NCBI GenBank assembly: GCA_032358165.1
Contig: JAALGY010000001.1
Location: 1,364,001-1,428,000, forward strand
Direction of reading: 5' to 3'
Length of the DNA: 64,000 bases
Origin: Diplosphaera chodatii
Lineage: Eukaryota; Chlorophyta; Trebouxiophyceae; Prasiolales; Stichococcaceae
Below, piece by piece: positions 32,498 to 44,435 of the stretch. The stretch's first letter is position 1, and each line of letters starts with the position of its first letter. The notes beneath the pieces are model-generated. The model did no database searches and was not told where the DNA came from. It was given only the letters and a program-made list of their open reading frames with translations. The position numbers and the translations under genes were made by a program.

Positions 32498-35400
32498 TCA
32501 TCGCACGTAGCCCAGCACCATGTCCACAGTCCTGCCGGAGGGGCAGGTGGCGCCGTTCAGGATGTACGTTGTGCGGTCGCCCGTGGACGACCTGCAGCGC
32601 CGAAGCGCCCGCAGAAAGTCGCCGCCCCGCACCGTGGGGATGTACCTGCGCGGCGCACAACCATGTCCAGTACAACAGGCTGCTCTCCGTGAGGGTGACA
32701 ACGTGCACGACACCAAATGCGACAGTCCTTGAATCTACAAACCTGGGCATGCTGACAGCAGGGGGCAGAGGTACGACCCACAACAGTTTTGCAGGCGGTG
32801 GGCTTGTTGGAGCCTGGCAGAGTCACGGTTCCAGGGGGCGCGCAGGGGATGCTCACCCAACGCGTGCGGCCACGTAGTTGGGGCCGATGGCGGCGGCCTC
32901 GCATCTGGCGTCTGTGGAGTAGAACCAGGGCGTCGGCACGGCCAGCAGCCGCCGCCGCCCCCTCCTCGCGGTGGGCCTGGGCCGGGTGCCGCACTTCCCG
33001 CCGCACGCCTTCGGCAGCGGCTTCCTCGGCGTGGGCCTGGGCCTGGGCGTCGGCCTGGGCTTGGGCGTCGGCTTGGGCTTTGCCTTTGTCGGCACCCGCT
33101 TCTTGGTCGGCGCCGGGCGCTTTGTGGGCACCCTGCGGGCGGTCGGCCTGGGCCTGGGCGTGGGCTTGGCCGTGGGCTTGGGCCTGGGCCTGGGCGTCGG
33201 CTTGGGCGTGGGCTTGGGCCGTGGTGTGGGCTTGGCCGTGGGCCGCGGCGTCGCACGCCGCGTCGGGCGAGGGGTCGGCTTTCTGGTCGGGCGTGGGGTC
33301 GGCTTTCTGGTCGGGCGTGGGGTCGGCTTTCTGGCGGGACGGGGGGTCGCCTTCTTGGTGGGGCGTGGGGTCGGCTTGATTGTGGGGCGGGGGGTCGGCT
33401 TCCTGGTGGGACGGGGGGTCGGCCGCGGAGTCGGCCGCGGCGTCGGCTTCCGCGTTGGCTTTGGCGTCGGCGCCTTGTACTGCAAGCAGCACAGGAAGAC
33501 AACCTTACATCTTATATAATCTGGTATGTAGCCTGGAAACCCACGACAGGTTGTGGCATCAGTGCAGCAGTGTCGGTGCTGCATTCAAGGATGGGGGTGG
33601 AGCGGCGTGCTGAGCATGCGGCTGCTGTGGCGCTCGGCACTTGAACTGGCTCAGCATTGTACATGACTTTGACGGATGTCAGTGTCGGCTTTGGCGGGCG
33701 TGGGAAAGGTGCGCAGCGCGTCACTCCAGCTGAACCAGTCTTACCGTGCATCTGTACAGCGCCGTGCGAGAGGGGCCGGGCCCCACTGCCGCCGCGCGCA
33801 TGCCAAATATGCCGTCATTGGTGGTTACATACATGAACCGCTTGTTAAAGTTGTTCCCTGCACAGTAAGGCAGCAAGCACACCTCAAGCTGTGGATGTTG
33901 GCCTTCTACACATTTGCAGCTCTGCCGCATTTGTTTTGGGGCCAGCAGACATTGGCCTCACACGCCTTTACAGCAGTATCTTTGCACAGGATGCCATACT
34001 TGGACGGCTTAATCTGCGGACGTTAAAACATGAAGATAGCAGAGCTTCGGGGTTGGCACACACCTGCGCAGCAGGCCTCGTTGGCGTATGCCGAGGTGCA
34101 GCTGGGGACGCCCGCGCGAAACAGCTTGATGCAGCTCCTCATGATGAGGTACAGCCGGCTACCATCCTCCTTGTTGGGCTCAATGTCGCGCCCGAACCCC
34201 GACCCATAGATGTCTGCGCAGCATTGGCATCGGCCTCAGGACAGTGCAAAGGTGGACCACAGGGATAACCAGTGTCACGAACAGTGTGTACTTGTGCCGC
34301 TGAAGCTTCGACCGCCCTGGGGCGGGGCTCTGCATCAAGCAGATGGTTGTTGTGCCACACAGCAGGACCGACAGCAGGGCGTCAGCATTCTCCTGCAGGT
34401 GCACTGGGCGAGCGCACCGACAAAGGCGCGTTCGATCGATGTGGGGTCTGACTCGAGGCCCATGGACAGTGGCGGCAGCACCGAAGGCGTCTGGGGCTGC
34501 GCTACGTGCTCGTTCCAGGTGCTGATGAAAAGGTAGTCGGGCTGCACCTGCTCGCAAGAAGGGGGGGGGCAGCTCATCACATGGGTCGAGAAGATGACTA
34601 ATAGATGCATGCGCAGTGGACACGGAGCATCATCTGGTGGTGCTGTGCAGCAGCTCGGGCGCACCTTGAATGCTGTCTCAAACTGCTTGATGAAGGTGAG
34701 GCCTTCCCAGTGCCCGGACCCCTGCTGCGTCAGCGAGTGGTACAGCGTCTGGAAGCCTGCGGATGCAGCACCCGGGTCAGCCACATGCATGGGCAGAGGA
34801 TCACCCGGATGGGGCTTCTGCGTATGCGTGCTACCATAGCCAACTTCAACCAGGGTCCCTGCAGCTGTCGCAAAGCATGCGTGTACCCGGTGACACGGCC
34901 AGGTGGCTGCCCCGGGTGCCGATTGCCACGCCGCTGCCTTCTGTGTCTTCTGTGTACGGCTGGTTGCAGGGTGCCGCTGAGATGTTTCCCAGCTGCAAAG
35001 TTGCAAGTTATAGAACTTAGTGCTACGAGCAACTGGTGCACGAGTGAGGAGCAGCAAGCCATGAGCGTCATCTATTCAACAGCAAGGCATCCCTACTCTC
35101 GAGGTCAGCAGCTGGGTTCTGAGTGTGACGCACCGTCTGGCAGAAGCTCATGAAATTCCAGCCGTTGACCTGCTGCCGGTTGACCCACATGTACACTGCT
35201 GCAATGTCCTTCTTCCCACCTGCACTAGTGCCAGCGACCAGCTGAGAATCGATCGATACATGCACCAAACTTTCAGTACCTGTATGCATCTCGGCTAGCA
35301 TGCTCACCATTCAACTGTACATCTGCTGTCCACTTCTGGTCGAACTGATCTGCCCTGGGGATGACGAAGATCTTCTTCCTCGTCACCGCATCCTTCATCA

Positions 35401-37448
35401 ACACCTGCCAACAGCAGGCATCAGCCCAGTCAACGTGGTTTGCAGTTCCTCGTGTCCCACCACAGTCTTGAGCACAGCGTTGCAGGAGATCCTGCTCCAT
35501 TTTGCGCAACAGGATGGCTTGCGACGCGGTCCAGGCTACCTGCTGGAACCGCGGGTCGTTGTAGACGTTGAGCACATATGGGTAAATGGCCTTGGCTCTA
35601 TTTGCGGAGTTGAAGCGGGTGCCCTCGACCGGCATGCGCTGCCAGGCAGCGATCTCGGGCGTCTTGATGCCTTGAGACCGCAGGTTGGCCCATTCCTGCG
35701 GGTGCGATGACAGGACGTCACTCAACACCACCCGAAAGTGCACGAGAGGCCGATGCAGCAGGAGCGTGCTGTCCGCCAAGAGGGCACGGTGCAGCGCCAC
35801 CGCTGGGCTCACCTCGCACAACACCTCGAACGGCCGCAGCTGTATCGCGTCCGCCGAAGACGAGTAGACCGGCAAGTTGGTCATGTCCTGCGGCAGAGGC
35901 AGCATCGCAGGGTCGTCAGCAGCTGGCGTTGTGTGCAGTACTCAAGGGTGGGTGTAGCCAGCGGGGGCAGACGCATGCTCACCACCACCACATGGTCGAT
36001 GCCCGCTGCCGTCAGCTGCAGCGCGTGCTGCTTCAGGATGCCTGTGATGTTGGCGCAGTCCGGCTGGTTCTTGTACGACTGGTACACCCCCTCGTTCTTC
36101 ACGTTGTAGTTCAGCTGCCCCGGCTGCCGGCGCCGATATATGCAGTAGAACCCCATCTGTGGGGCAGCGTGCAACGGTCTCAGCTGCCGTGAGGTGAGCC
36201 CCGAACGTCATGCAGAGGCGTTGTGACATGTGGTTCTGCGCTATATATGTGCCATGGCGGCAAATGCTGTCCGCACTCGGCCGTCAGGGGCTGCTGGCGC
36301 AACAAGGGTTTTGCTAGAGCCACACCTGCGGGGTGTACTGGTACATGAAGTTCATGGCGGGTCCCTCCAGGCCGGGGTTGGTGATGACGTCGTCGAACGT
36401 CTTGGCACCGCCCACCACGCCTGCCGCCATGCACACCACGGATCCCGTCAGCGTCTCGGCTCAGGGCACCGTGCCCACACTCAAAGTATCATGACAGCCA
36501 GCAACACTGCCAGCAAGGCCCCATGTCGCTGCTGTTGTGATGGAAGCGCAACCTTCGAGACTGTTGTACCTATGGGCGTCTCCCTGCGGGAGCGCAGCAC
36601 ATCCTCCACTGTGACGGGTGTCGTGCCGTTGGCCCGCATCATGTCGGTGGCACGCGAGGCCGGCCAGTGCCACACGCTGTACATGATGCCTATGCGCTTG
36701 CAGGGCGTCTTGCCGTCGGCCTGCGAGCAGGTCCCGGGCTGCTGCTGACGATCAGGTGGTGAAAACACATCCAGTACTGCAGCTTGATGGTACAGAATGA
36801 TGTCAGCAGTGCCACCCTCGGGCAACAGTGGCCCGGGGAGCAGGCAGGCTCCGGGCACGGCTTCGTGACATGGCCCAGGCCGTGGCCTTATGCCAGGGGT
36901 GGTGTGTGTACAGCCCCAGCAGGCTGCGCTGGCGGTGCGGTACCTGCTTGCAGTCCTGCGCGCAGGTCGCGCAGTTCTCGCCAGCGTCGCATCTGCCATC
37001 GCCGCAGAATGGCGAGGTCTGCAGCGTGGCGCCCGCCACGCGCTGGTTGCTGGCCAGGGCCGCCTGCTGCGTGCTGGTCGCCACCGGTGGTGACACCGGC
37101 GCGGTCACGCTGCCCAGCAGCGCATTCTGCGGCACAGGTGACACGGCGAATCAGTGAACGGCTCGCAGAACAGAGCCCGTGCACAATGTCAGTGACACTG
37201 CAGCCAAGGCGTGCGCCTGCGGCTGGTCCACAACGGGGCACAGGGTATGTGGTGTATTGGGTGCCAACCTGCTGCCCGGCGAGGATCTGGGACAGGAGGT
37301 CGCCCGCGGCTGTGAAGTCGCTGGTTGTTGCAGCGGCTGCATGGGCGGGCGGCAGGGTGGTGCTGAGCGCAGCGAGCAGCGCCAGGCAGGCCGCTGCTGT
37401 TGCTGGTGCCGTGCAATGCCGGGCAAGTGCACCGTGGCAGCAAACCAT
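32498..37448 (-). CDS. Secreted Cys-rich, glycosidase-like and Pro-rich wall protein
   Basis: Fifteen phase-consistent exons: 37448-37269, 37126-36944, about 36744-36570, 36459-36326, 36156-35983, 35887-35813, 35695-35540, 35404-35308, 35219-35134, 34748-34665, 34547-34418, 34213-34064, 33857-33745, 33479-32857, 32645-32498; about 833 residues. Order: signal peptide (LALLAALSTTLPPAHA); Cys motif CGDGRCDAGENCATCAQDC; a barrel-like domain (IGIMYSVWHWPA, GFYCIYRR, AGIDHVVVDMTNLPVYS, EWANLRSQGIKTPEIAAW, LTFIKQFETAF, YLFISTWNEHVAQPQ, SMGLESD, DIYGSGFGRDIEPN). Then about 158 residues of KPTPRPTRKPTPRPT repeats, and a Cys-containing tail. The barrel resembles GH99/WbsX-like proteins (AGID...TN, STWNE); catalytic activity is not established. 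The Pro-rich rod suggests extracellular matrix location. A paralogue starts at 63275. Confidence 0.78.
33000..33479 (-). repeat. Coding repeat: Pro/Thr/Arg/Lys rod (PTPRPT/KPTPRPTRK)
   Basis: Degenerate tandem units of about 24 nt encode alternating KPTPRPTRK-like and RPTPRPT-like blocks inside one exon of the secreted protein. The antisense strand is an open Gly/Leu/Val-rich frame only because of the repeat composition. Such rods are usual in hydroxyproline-rich glycoproteins of algal walls, but the high Lys/Arg content is atypical. Confidence 0.85.
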
Positions 37449-38328
37449 CGCCTGCGCCGCCGCTTAGCGCTGCCACTGCGTTAGCATTCCACACTGGCGC
37501 ATCTTGCGCAACGCAAGCTCCAAGTGCCGATACTGGCGCCACGTCCGTCCGACTCAGAAACGTGTAATGCCCCCCGGAAGCACACACGGGCTGGTACCCT
37601 GGCGCAATGCCTGCGTCACTGTAGGTACGCGACTTGCAGAAGCGCACGTTGACGTTCAATCAGCCGCAGAGGCAGAGGGCTGCGGGCAACCACGGCAAAT
37701 GTTCTCCGCTGCCAGGTTGCTGCACCAGGCGCAACGCGCCGACAACAGAAGTTCTGCCTGCACGCGCTGCGCACTCAAATTTGCTATGCAACCAGGCAGC
37801 GTGGAGACGTTGCTGCGTGTGAGCAGTGGGTAGGTATCTGCTTATTGGGCTGCGAAACCTCTCACACGGAATAATTTTGCCCGTCTGCCCGCACGCACGT
37901 GTATGACTGCCAGCTTGGCACCGGATTGTGAATTCCGACTGTCTCTCTGCCAAGTGCTTCTGTACGATTACCTTGTTACAACCCCGTTCGACACTTGCCT
38001 CCGAAATCAACACTCAGACTGTTCGCAGCCACAGCTGTAATGCTTCCTCCGCAGCTTTGGAAGCACGAGCTCACAGTCCATCGTGCGCAAAATTCCTGCG
38101 CCGTCAAAAGCTCGCAGAACAAACTGCTATTTATTCCGTTGCCAGGGAGAAACTGCTGCATGTGCGCAACCCGTCCCAGGTTTGCCTGGTGAAGGAAGTC
38201 CTCTCGCTGCTGTGGGCACCGCCTCAAGAGCTCGGCGGCTGTGGGACCACTTACAGCGGCTGTGGCCAGCAGAGCAGCATTCATCTGCTCTGGGTGCTGC
38301 ATCGACTACCCTGCACCCAGCTGACACC
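37449..38328. other. Intergenic region between two minus-strand genes
   Basis: About 880 bp from the stop of the USP10-like gene to the start of the secreted glycosidase-like gene, both on the minus strand. It holds the 3' UTR of the former, the promoter of the latter and the TGTAA site at 38251-38255. No exon is supported; short frames here are low complexity. Confidence 0.4.
38251..38255 (-). terminator. Putative TGTAA polyadenylation signal of the USP10-like gene
   Basis: TTACA on the plus strand, so TGTAA in the sense of the gene, 74 bp past the stop at 38329. Spacing fits chlorophyte poly(A) signals. Single-motif evidence only. Confidence 0.4.
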
Positions 38329-41300
38329 TTACCGCACTTTGCTGTAGAACAGGAGGTATGCCTGGTCGTTCAGCACCTGTGCGGCAGCGGGCACGAAGTC
38401 AAAGGACGTTCGCAAGCCGACGATGCGGGGTGCTTCAGAGAAACTGCTGCACGTCACCCATGCAACTGTGGCTCGGTGGTGTCATGATCTATGGGGCAGG
38501 TCAGCAGGCAAGCGGGCTGCCTGCCCGTGGGTGACGCACCATGCTCAGTGGAACAGATGTGACAGTGGCATCGTCAAACCGCAGCCAGCGGCCATCCGGC
38601 TGCTTCACATCCGCTGTGTAGTGCCCCGCATTTGGGTTCTTGCCATGGTGCGACACCGTGGCGACCTGCACGGGCCGTGCCATGGTCAGGGGAGGGGGAT
38701 GACACCACATACAGATGGGACCACGTGCTGTACGCTGCTGACCAGTTTCCACAGCCGTTTTTGAGGGGCCGCACCAGGGTGTACTCGGCCCCCCGGTAGT
38801 CGGGCGAGCTGTCGGCCATCCACCGCTTGGTCAGGTTCAGCGCCTCCGCAAAGTGCACCGGCTTGTGCAGCTTGGTGAAGCCTGCATGGTACGTGAGCAC
38901 CATGACTGCAAAGTACACTCGATTTCACCAAGCAAACTACTGCATTGACCGCCGTGCGATGAGCCACGCTGCAAGTTTATGATTCATGCCTCCTGCAAAG
39001 CGCGAGAGACATGCGATTTAGCTGCTGAGTTGTCGGAGCCGCAAGGACAAGGCACCTGCTGCGTCGTAGGCAAAGCGCTGCATGTGGACGACCAGCAGCG
39101 GCGGCAGCTTGGACAGCTTCACTGCTTTGCTGGCCTCGACCGTTGCCTGCCCCTCCTTCGCCTGCGGACAGAGGAAGGGGGAGGGTCGAGGCCTGTTGAC
39201 GTGACCCCCTGCATCAATCTGGCAGGCACTGATCGGCAGTCTTTACATGCACCTTCAACTATGTTCAGACCCGTGAGTCCTGCACTGTGGACTGGCTGGT
39301 TCAATCAGCACAGATGTAGCGCAGCCCAGCATGGACCTTGCAGTTTGTGGCAAAGCTCAAGCTGTGCTGATGCTCGGTGCTTTGGTGTGTGTGGGCAGGG
39401 GCCCACCCTGTAGTCGGGGATGATCTCGGCGTGGGTGAACTCCTCCAGGGCGTCCCCAACGCTCCGCACCCCCGGCGGCGAGATATTCAGGCCCAGCTGC
39501 AGGGTGGCGGACCAGCACATTGGCTTCCAGGGTGTGGACTCGCAAGTTCAGAGTGTTTGGGGGCCCAATGCACATCACACCAGCAGCAGCAGCAGGCGGT
39601 GATGCAGACTGCTGCGGCCGCTCGCCCTGAGGGCTCGGAGGGAGAGAAGCTGACCTGTGTGAAGGGCGCCAGCGTGATGGACGGCTTCATGCTGGTGGCC
39701 GTCACCGCGGACCGGGTGGAGCCGAAGAGCATGGCGCTCACCAGGCTGCTGCCGCCCTGCAGTGGCCGCCACACAGCCGACATCGGCATGCTGGCTCAGA
39801 CGCACGGCAGTCTGGTGCTGTGGACTCGCACAGCAGGCCGCACATGGTGCAGCAGCAGGCTCCAGGTGACAAGGGCCGTATAGAATACTGAACAGGCAGC
39901 GGTGTAGCTGCAGCACCACAGTTGACGCAAGTTTGGCTGCATGTCTGTGGCCTGCATGCTTTTAAGCAGGGTTAAGGGGATTTTGGGCAGTTGGGGCACC
40001 TGCACGTCCTCCTCGCCGCGGAGGGTGGCCGCCTTGTTGCGCTTGCCGACGGTGGCCCAGGCGCCGCCGCCGGGGGGCGAGCCGCTGACGACGCCGCCGG
40101 CTGCAGCAGATCCGGCGCCGTCCGAGCTGCCGTCCTGGCCCTCGGCCGCAGCTGCGCGCTGCTGGACTTTCACCAGCTCCTACAGGCCACATCATGCCGT
40201 CTAAACACGATGGCAACCAGTTGGTGGGAAAGTGCGCCAGATGAGCGGCAAGAGCGGAGCAAGCGCACAAGCTGCCATGTTGTCTGGACCGCAGCAGCAG
40301 CCTGTACAACTTGAGCGAGCACATTCAGGTCCGCGTGTCTTGAGTAACTTTGGGGTCTCCCAGCGGCTCGGCATGCCAATCAAGACTTGAGGGCCTTCAA
40401 TCAAGTGGGGATGCTGTCCTGGTGTTGCTGTTCTTGCACCCAGTTGACAGGGCGGAGGCCGAACCACCCACCAGGTGTGCATTGTCCAGCAGGTACTGCA
40501 GGAACTCCTGAGCATCCTCCTGGTCCTGCTTCGCATACGCGGCAGCGGCAAAAGAGCTGCGGCCGCGCGGCGCCACGGTTGGCACCTGCCACGCGATGAG
40601 CAGGCGATTTGTACGCACATCATGCTTGGAGCAGACTGCGTGCGACCAACAGCAGCGGGACAGGGCCACAGAAGCAGACGCAGCAACATTGCTGTGGGAA
40701 CAGCACTGGAAGAGGGGCGGACTTGCACTGCGGATGGTCATGAGGATCGCAGTACACTTAAGGAAGGAGTTTGCGGCGCACCGGGCGGTGGCCGGCAGGC
40801 GCAAAGGCATTGACGGCGTCCATCAGCATGACGGGCAGCAGCGGGCGGCTGCCCAGCACCGACGCTGGTGTCCCACCCTGGGCAACAGCACAGGCCTGGT
40901 GAGCATGAGGCCTGCAATGTCTGCGGCAACATCCCGCGAGGCATCTATGCTCATTGCTCATCCAGGCAATGCAAGCCGGATTGACTCAGACAGGGACGCG
41001 TCGACTGCTTGCATCACCCACCGGCGCGCCCTTGCCCCAGGCGCCCAGCTTGGGCGGCGGCGACGCGGGTGCTGGGCCCTGTGCGGGGCCCGCCTGCGCA
41101 GCCGGCGCCTTCTTCCCGGAGCCCAGCTGCGTCATGCTGCCTGCAGGACCGCAGGCATAAATTCAAGGAGGTTCCTGTGGCTGGTACCAGACAGGGTGTG
41201 GCAACTGCTTTCGGCTCGTGTCATCACGCTCACCTTTTGACGCTGTGGACGGACTGGAGGGCGCGTCTATTGGCTTGAACTCGGCAGCAAAGGCAGCCAG

Positions 41301-44300
41301 CGCTGACAGCGTGGGCGCGGCCTTGGCATCCAGCAGCGGCTGCGCACGCGTCAGCAGCTCCAGGAAGTCGCAGAAGCAGGTGGCGCCCATCAGCGCCTGT
41401 GAGTGACATCACAGCAGCAGATGGAGGATGTCATTCCACTGGACAATGGTGGGCTGTTTCCGCAGCCTGTGGGATGTCGGCAGGCTGAGGAGGCTATGGG
41501 CTGCTGTGAGTACACAAGGTTGGCACAGGCTCCTTCAGGAATGTGACTGGCTGCCATATGTACGCCACATGTCTGTCGAGGACCAGCAGCGGGTACAAGC
41601 CAGCAGCAATGCTAAGCTGCTGCTGCCACTGCCCCTGCCTTGCCCATGGCAGACTGTACAGCCAACAACAGCCGCATGCGAAAGACACTGTCTAGGAAGT
41701 TTGGCACTGAAGAACAGCGGCTGCCAGGCAGGGGTCGCTTGCAAACGGTGGTGCGGCTCTCGCGGCTCTCGCGGAGTCGCTGGGCACCTGCAGCGTGGCG
41801 TTCATGAAGCACAGGTTGCCGGGGTTGGTCAGGCCGCGGGGCTCCATGCGGCGGGGGCGCCCCGGCGGCGCCCGCCCCGCCAGCTCCGCCAGCGCCCTGG
41901 CACAGCAGAGATGCATCTGGTTTGTGCTTGATGTAGCATACTCCAGCAAAGCGACTTGGGGACATCGATGTGCAGGGGCACCCTGCATGCAGATCTGAGC
42001 ACACCAGACAGCAGGAAGCACCATGTTCTGGGCAGCTGGGTTCAGTAACCGGCCCTTGGCCGGGTGCTGGCAGAGGCTGTTGCACTGTGTGCACAGGGGG
42101 CGCCAGGGGGGCTGAACACCCACCTGTGGGCCTCGGGGGAGGCGGGTGCGGACGGCTTGCGGGGCTCCTCGTCTGGGACCTCAGGCGCGGGCTCCTCCTG
42201 CGCCGCCTCCGCTGGCAGGAACGCACCGGCGATGTCCTTGTCCACAGCCTGCGTCGCGTTCCAAGCCTGTTGTGCTGGCACATGATATCCAGTGCTCGCC
42301 GCAGGTATATCTATCAGGGTCTGCCCTCACCACCTTGTTCAGAATGCCACAGCTGCATGGGTGCTGCCAGGATGTCACCTCAGTCCCTGGAGGCGGCTCA
42401 GCAGCAGTGGCCTCCGCCGCTTCCGCATCACCCTCAGCTGTGGCTGCAGCCTCTGGCGCCTGTGCCGCTGCATCCAGGTTCGGTGGGTCCACAGGTGGCA
42501 TGCCCTCTGCCACCTGGCGCACAGCGTCTGCCTCGGCCGGCTGGTCACCTGCCGCATTCGACGGCGGCTGCGCTGGCACGCCGTTCGTGGAGGCAGCCGG
42601 CACAGCATCCGCGGCGGCGGCGCCTGTTGGAGCAGCAGGAGGCGCGGCAGCCTGCGGCTTGACCAGTGCTTCAGGCTGGGCGGCCTGCGCTGCAGCAGCC
42701 TCGGGCGCCGCGCCATTTGGCTGGGGTGTGGCGGCTGCCGGCGCCGGCGCCTGGTGCTGCGGCTGCTGCGGCTTCGGCTGCTGCGGCTTCTGCTGCTGCG
42801 GCATGGCCGGCTGCTGTGGCGCCGGGGGCACACCGCCGGAGGCAACGCGTGGCACCTCGAGGATTCGTGGCGGCGGCGACGGGCGCCTGTTGGGCGGCTG
42901 GCTGTTGCCCCTGGCCTGCTGCCCCTGCTGCACCGCCTGCTGGTGGCCCTGCTGCTGCGGCATCCGCCGCGGCTGACCGTCTCCCTGCTGCTGCGTCTGC
43001 TGGGGCTGCCGCTGCTGCTGCTGGGGCCCTGACAGCGGAGGCTTGACCAGCTGCCCCTGCTGCTGCGTCCGCTGCTGAGTTGGCTGCGGACGACCCTGCT
43101 GCTGCTGTGGGTGCTGCTGCTGCTGTGGGTGCTGCTGTGGGTGCTGCTGTGCAGGCCGAGACTGCACTGCTCGTGGCTGTGCAAGAGGCGGCTGCGCCTG
43201 GGGCTGTGGCTGCGACTTAGGTTGTGCCTGCAGGTGCTATGAGCACCTTGTCTCGCAAATGGCAGCTTCTATGGTGATGCACATCCTGGCCGACATAATG
43301 CGCAGGAGCGGCACTTTACAGGATATTGTCTCAGGCACAGCCATCCAGACAGCGACCAACCGTCTGTTTGATGCGGTCTGCCCAGGACATCGGCGGCTGA
43401 GGCGCCTCGGGTGTCGCCGGCACGTCAGGGGCAGCCAGTGTGCCCGCTTCCTGCTGCGCCTGCGGCTGCGCCGCCTGCGCGTCCGCTGCGGGCGTCCTCG
43501 GCTGCCGGGAGGGCGTGCCGGGCTGGCTGAGCTGCCGCTGCAGGCTGCCTGATGTCGGCAGCGACAGCCCCTCCATGGCCCTGCGTGCCGCCTCCTGTGC
43601 GCCATTGGATGCAGACAGGTTGGCCACCCAAACATGCAGGCTATAGCTCAGACTAGATAGTGAAAGGGCGTGAAACATGCTACGAGCACAGTGGAACTGT
43701 GTGAAGACAGTGCCACTGAACCAAGTCAGCACTGGCAAGAGAGGCAGCAGATCAGCACACACCTGCGCCTCAGTCTGGGAGCTGATGGACGCCTGGCTCT
43801 GGGTGCGCGACACGGCGCGCTGCAGCTGCTGCTGGGGCGAGTGCCGCCGCTCCTGCTGCGGCGCCTCAGTAGCGGGCGGCTGCTCGGCAACCTGTTCCTC
43901 CTGACTGCCCTGCACGTCGGCGTCCGTGCCGGCAGCCTGCAGCTCTGTCTCCTGCGGCTGCTGCTGCGGCGGCGGCACGGCAGCCTCTGCCGCTGGCTGT
44001 GCAGAGGCAGGCTGCGGCGGCTGCACGGGTGCTGCGCTGTGCTGATGCTCCACCTCCTCCAGCGTCAGCATCGAAGCGGGGGGCGGCGCGCTGCCGGAGG
44101 GCTGCTGCTCCGCCGTTGGGGGCGGCTGCGCCTCGTCTGGGGACGGGACCGCCTCGGACTGCCGGGGGGGCTGGTGCCACGGCAGCGGCTGCTGCACAGA
44201 CGAGGTGGGGCTCAGCACCCCGGCCTCGCTGCCGCCGAAGCTGCGCGCGTCTGAGTCCGCCTGCACCTCGTCCTCGCCGAAGTCCCCAAACGTCAGGATG

Positions 44301-44399
44301 GCGGCCGGCGGGGGCTGCTGCCGCTGGGGCGACGGAGGCGGCAGCTGCGCAGGAGGCGGCTGCTGCTGCGCTGGCACAGGTTGCTGTGCCTCTGCCGCT

Positions 44400-44435
<36 letters not shown>

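Noticed and set aside
32971..33519. Plus-strand Gly/Leu/Val repeat frame
   Set aside because: Antisense of the PTPRPT-repeat exon; the minus-strand frame joins in phase to flanking exons and the plus frame does not.
42146..43046. Long plus-strand Cys/Ala-rich frames, 126-276 codons
   Set aside because: Shadows of the Gln/Pro-rich exons of the USP10-like gene on the minus strand.
44401..44433. Microsatellite as a mobile-element footprint
   Set aside because: The GCT run is an in-frame polyglutamine within a long Gln-rich exon; no target-site duplication or terminal repeats.
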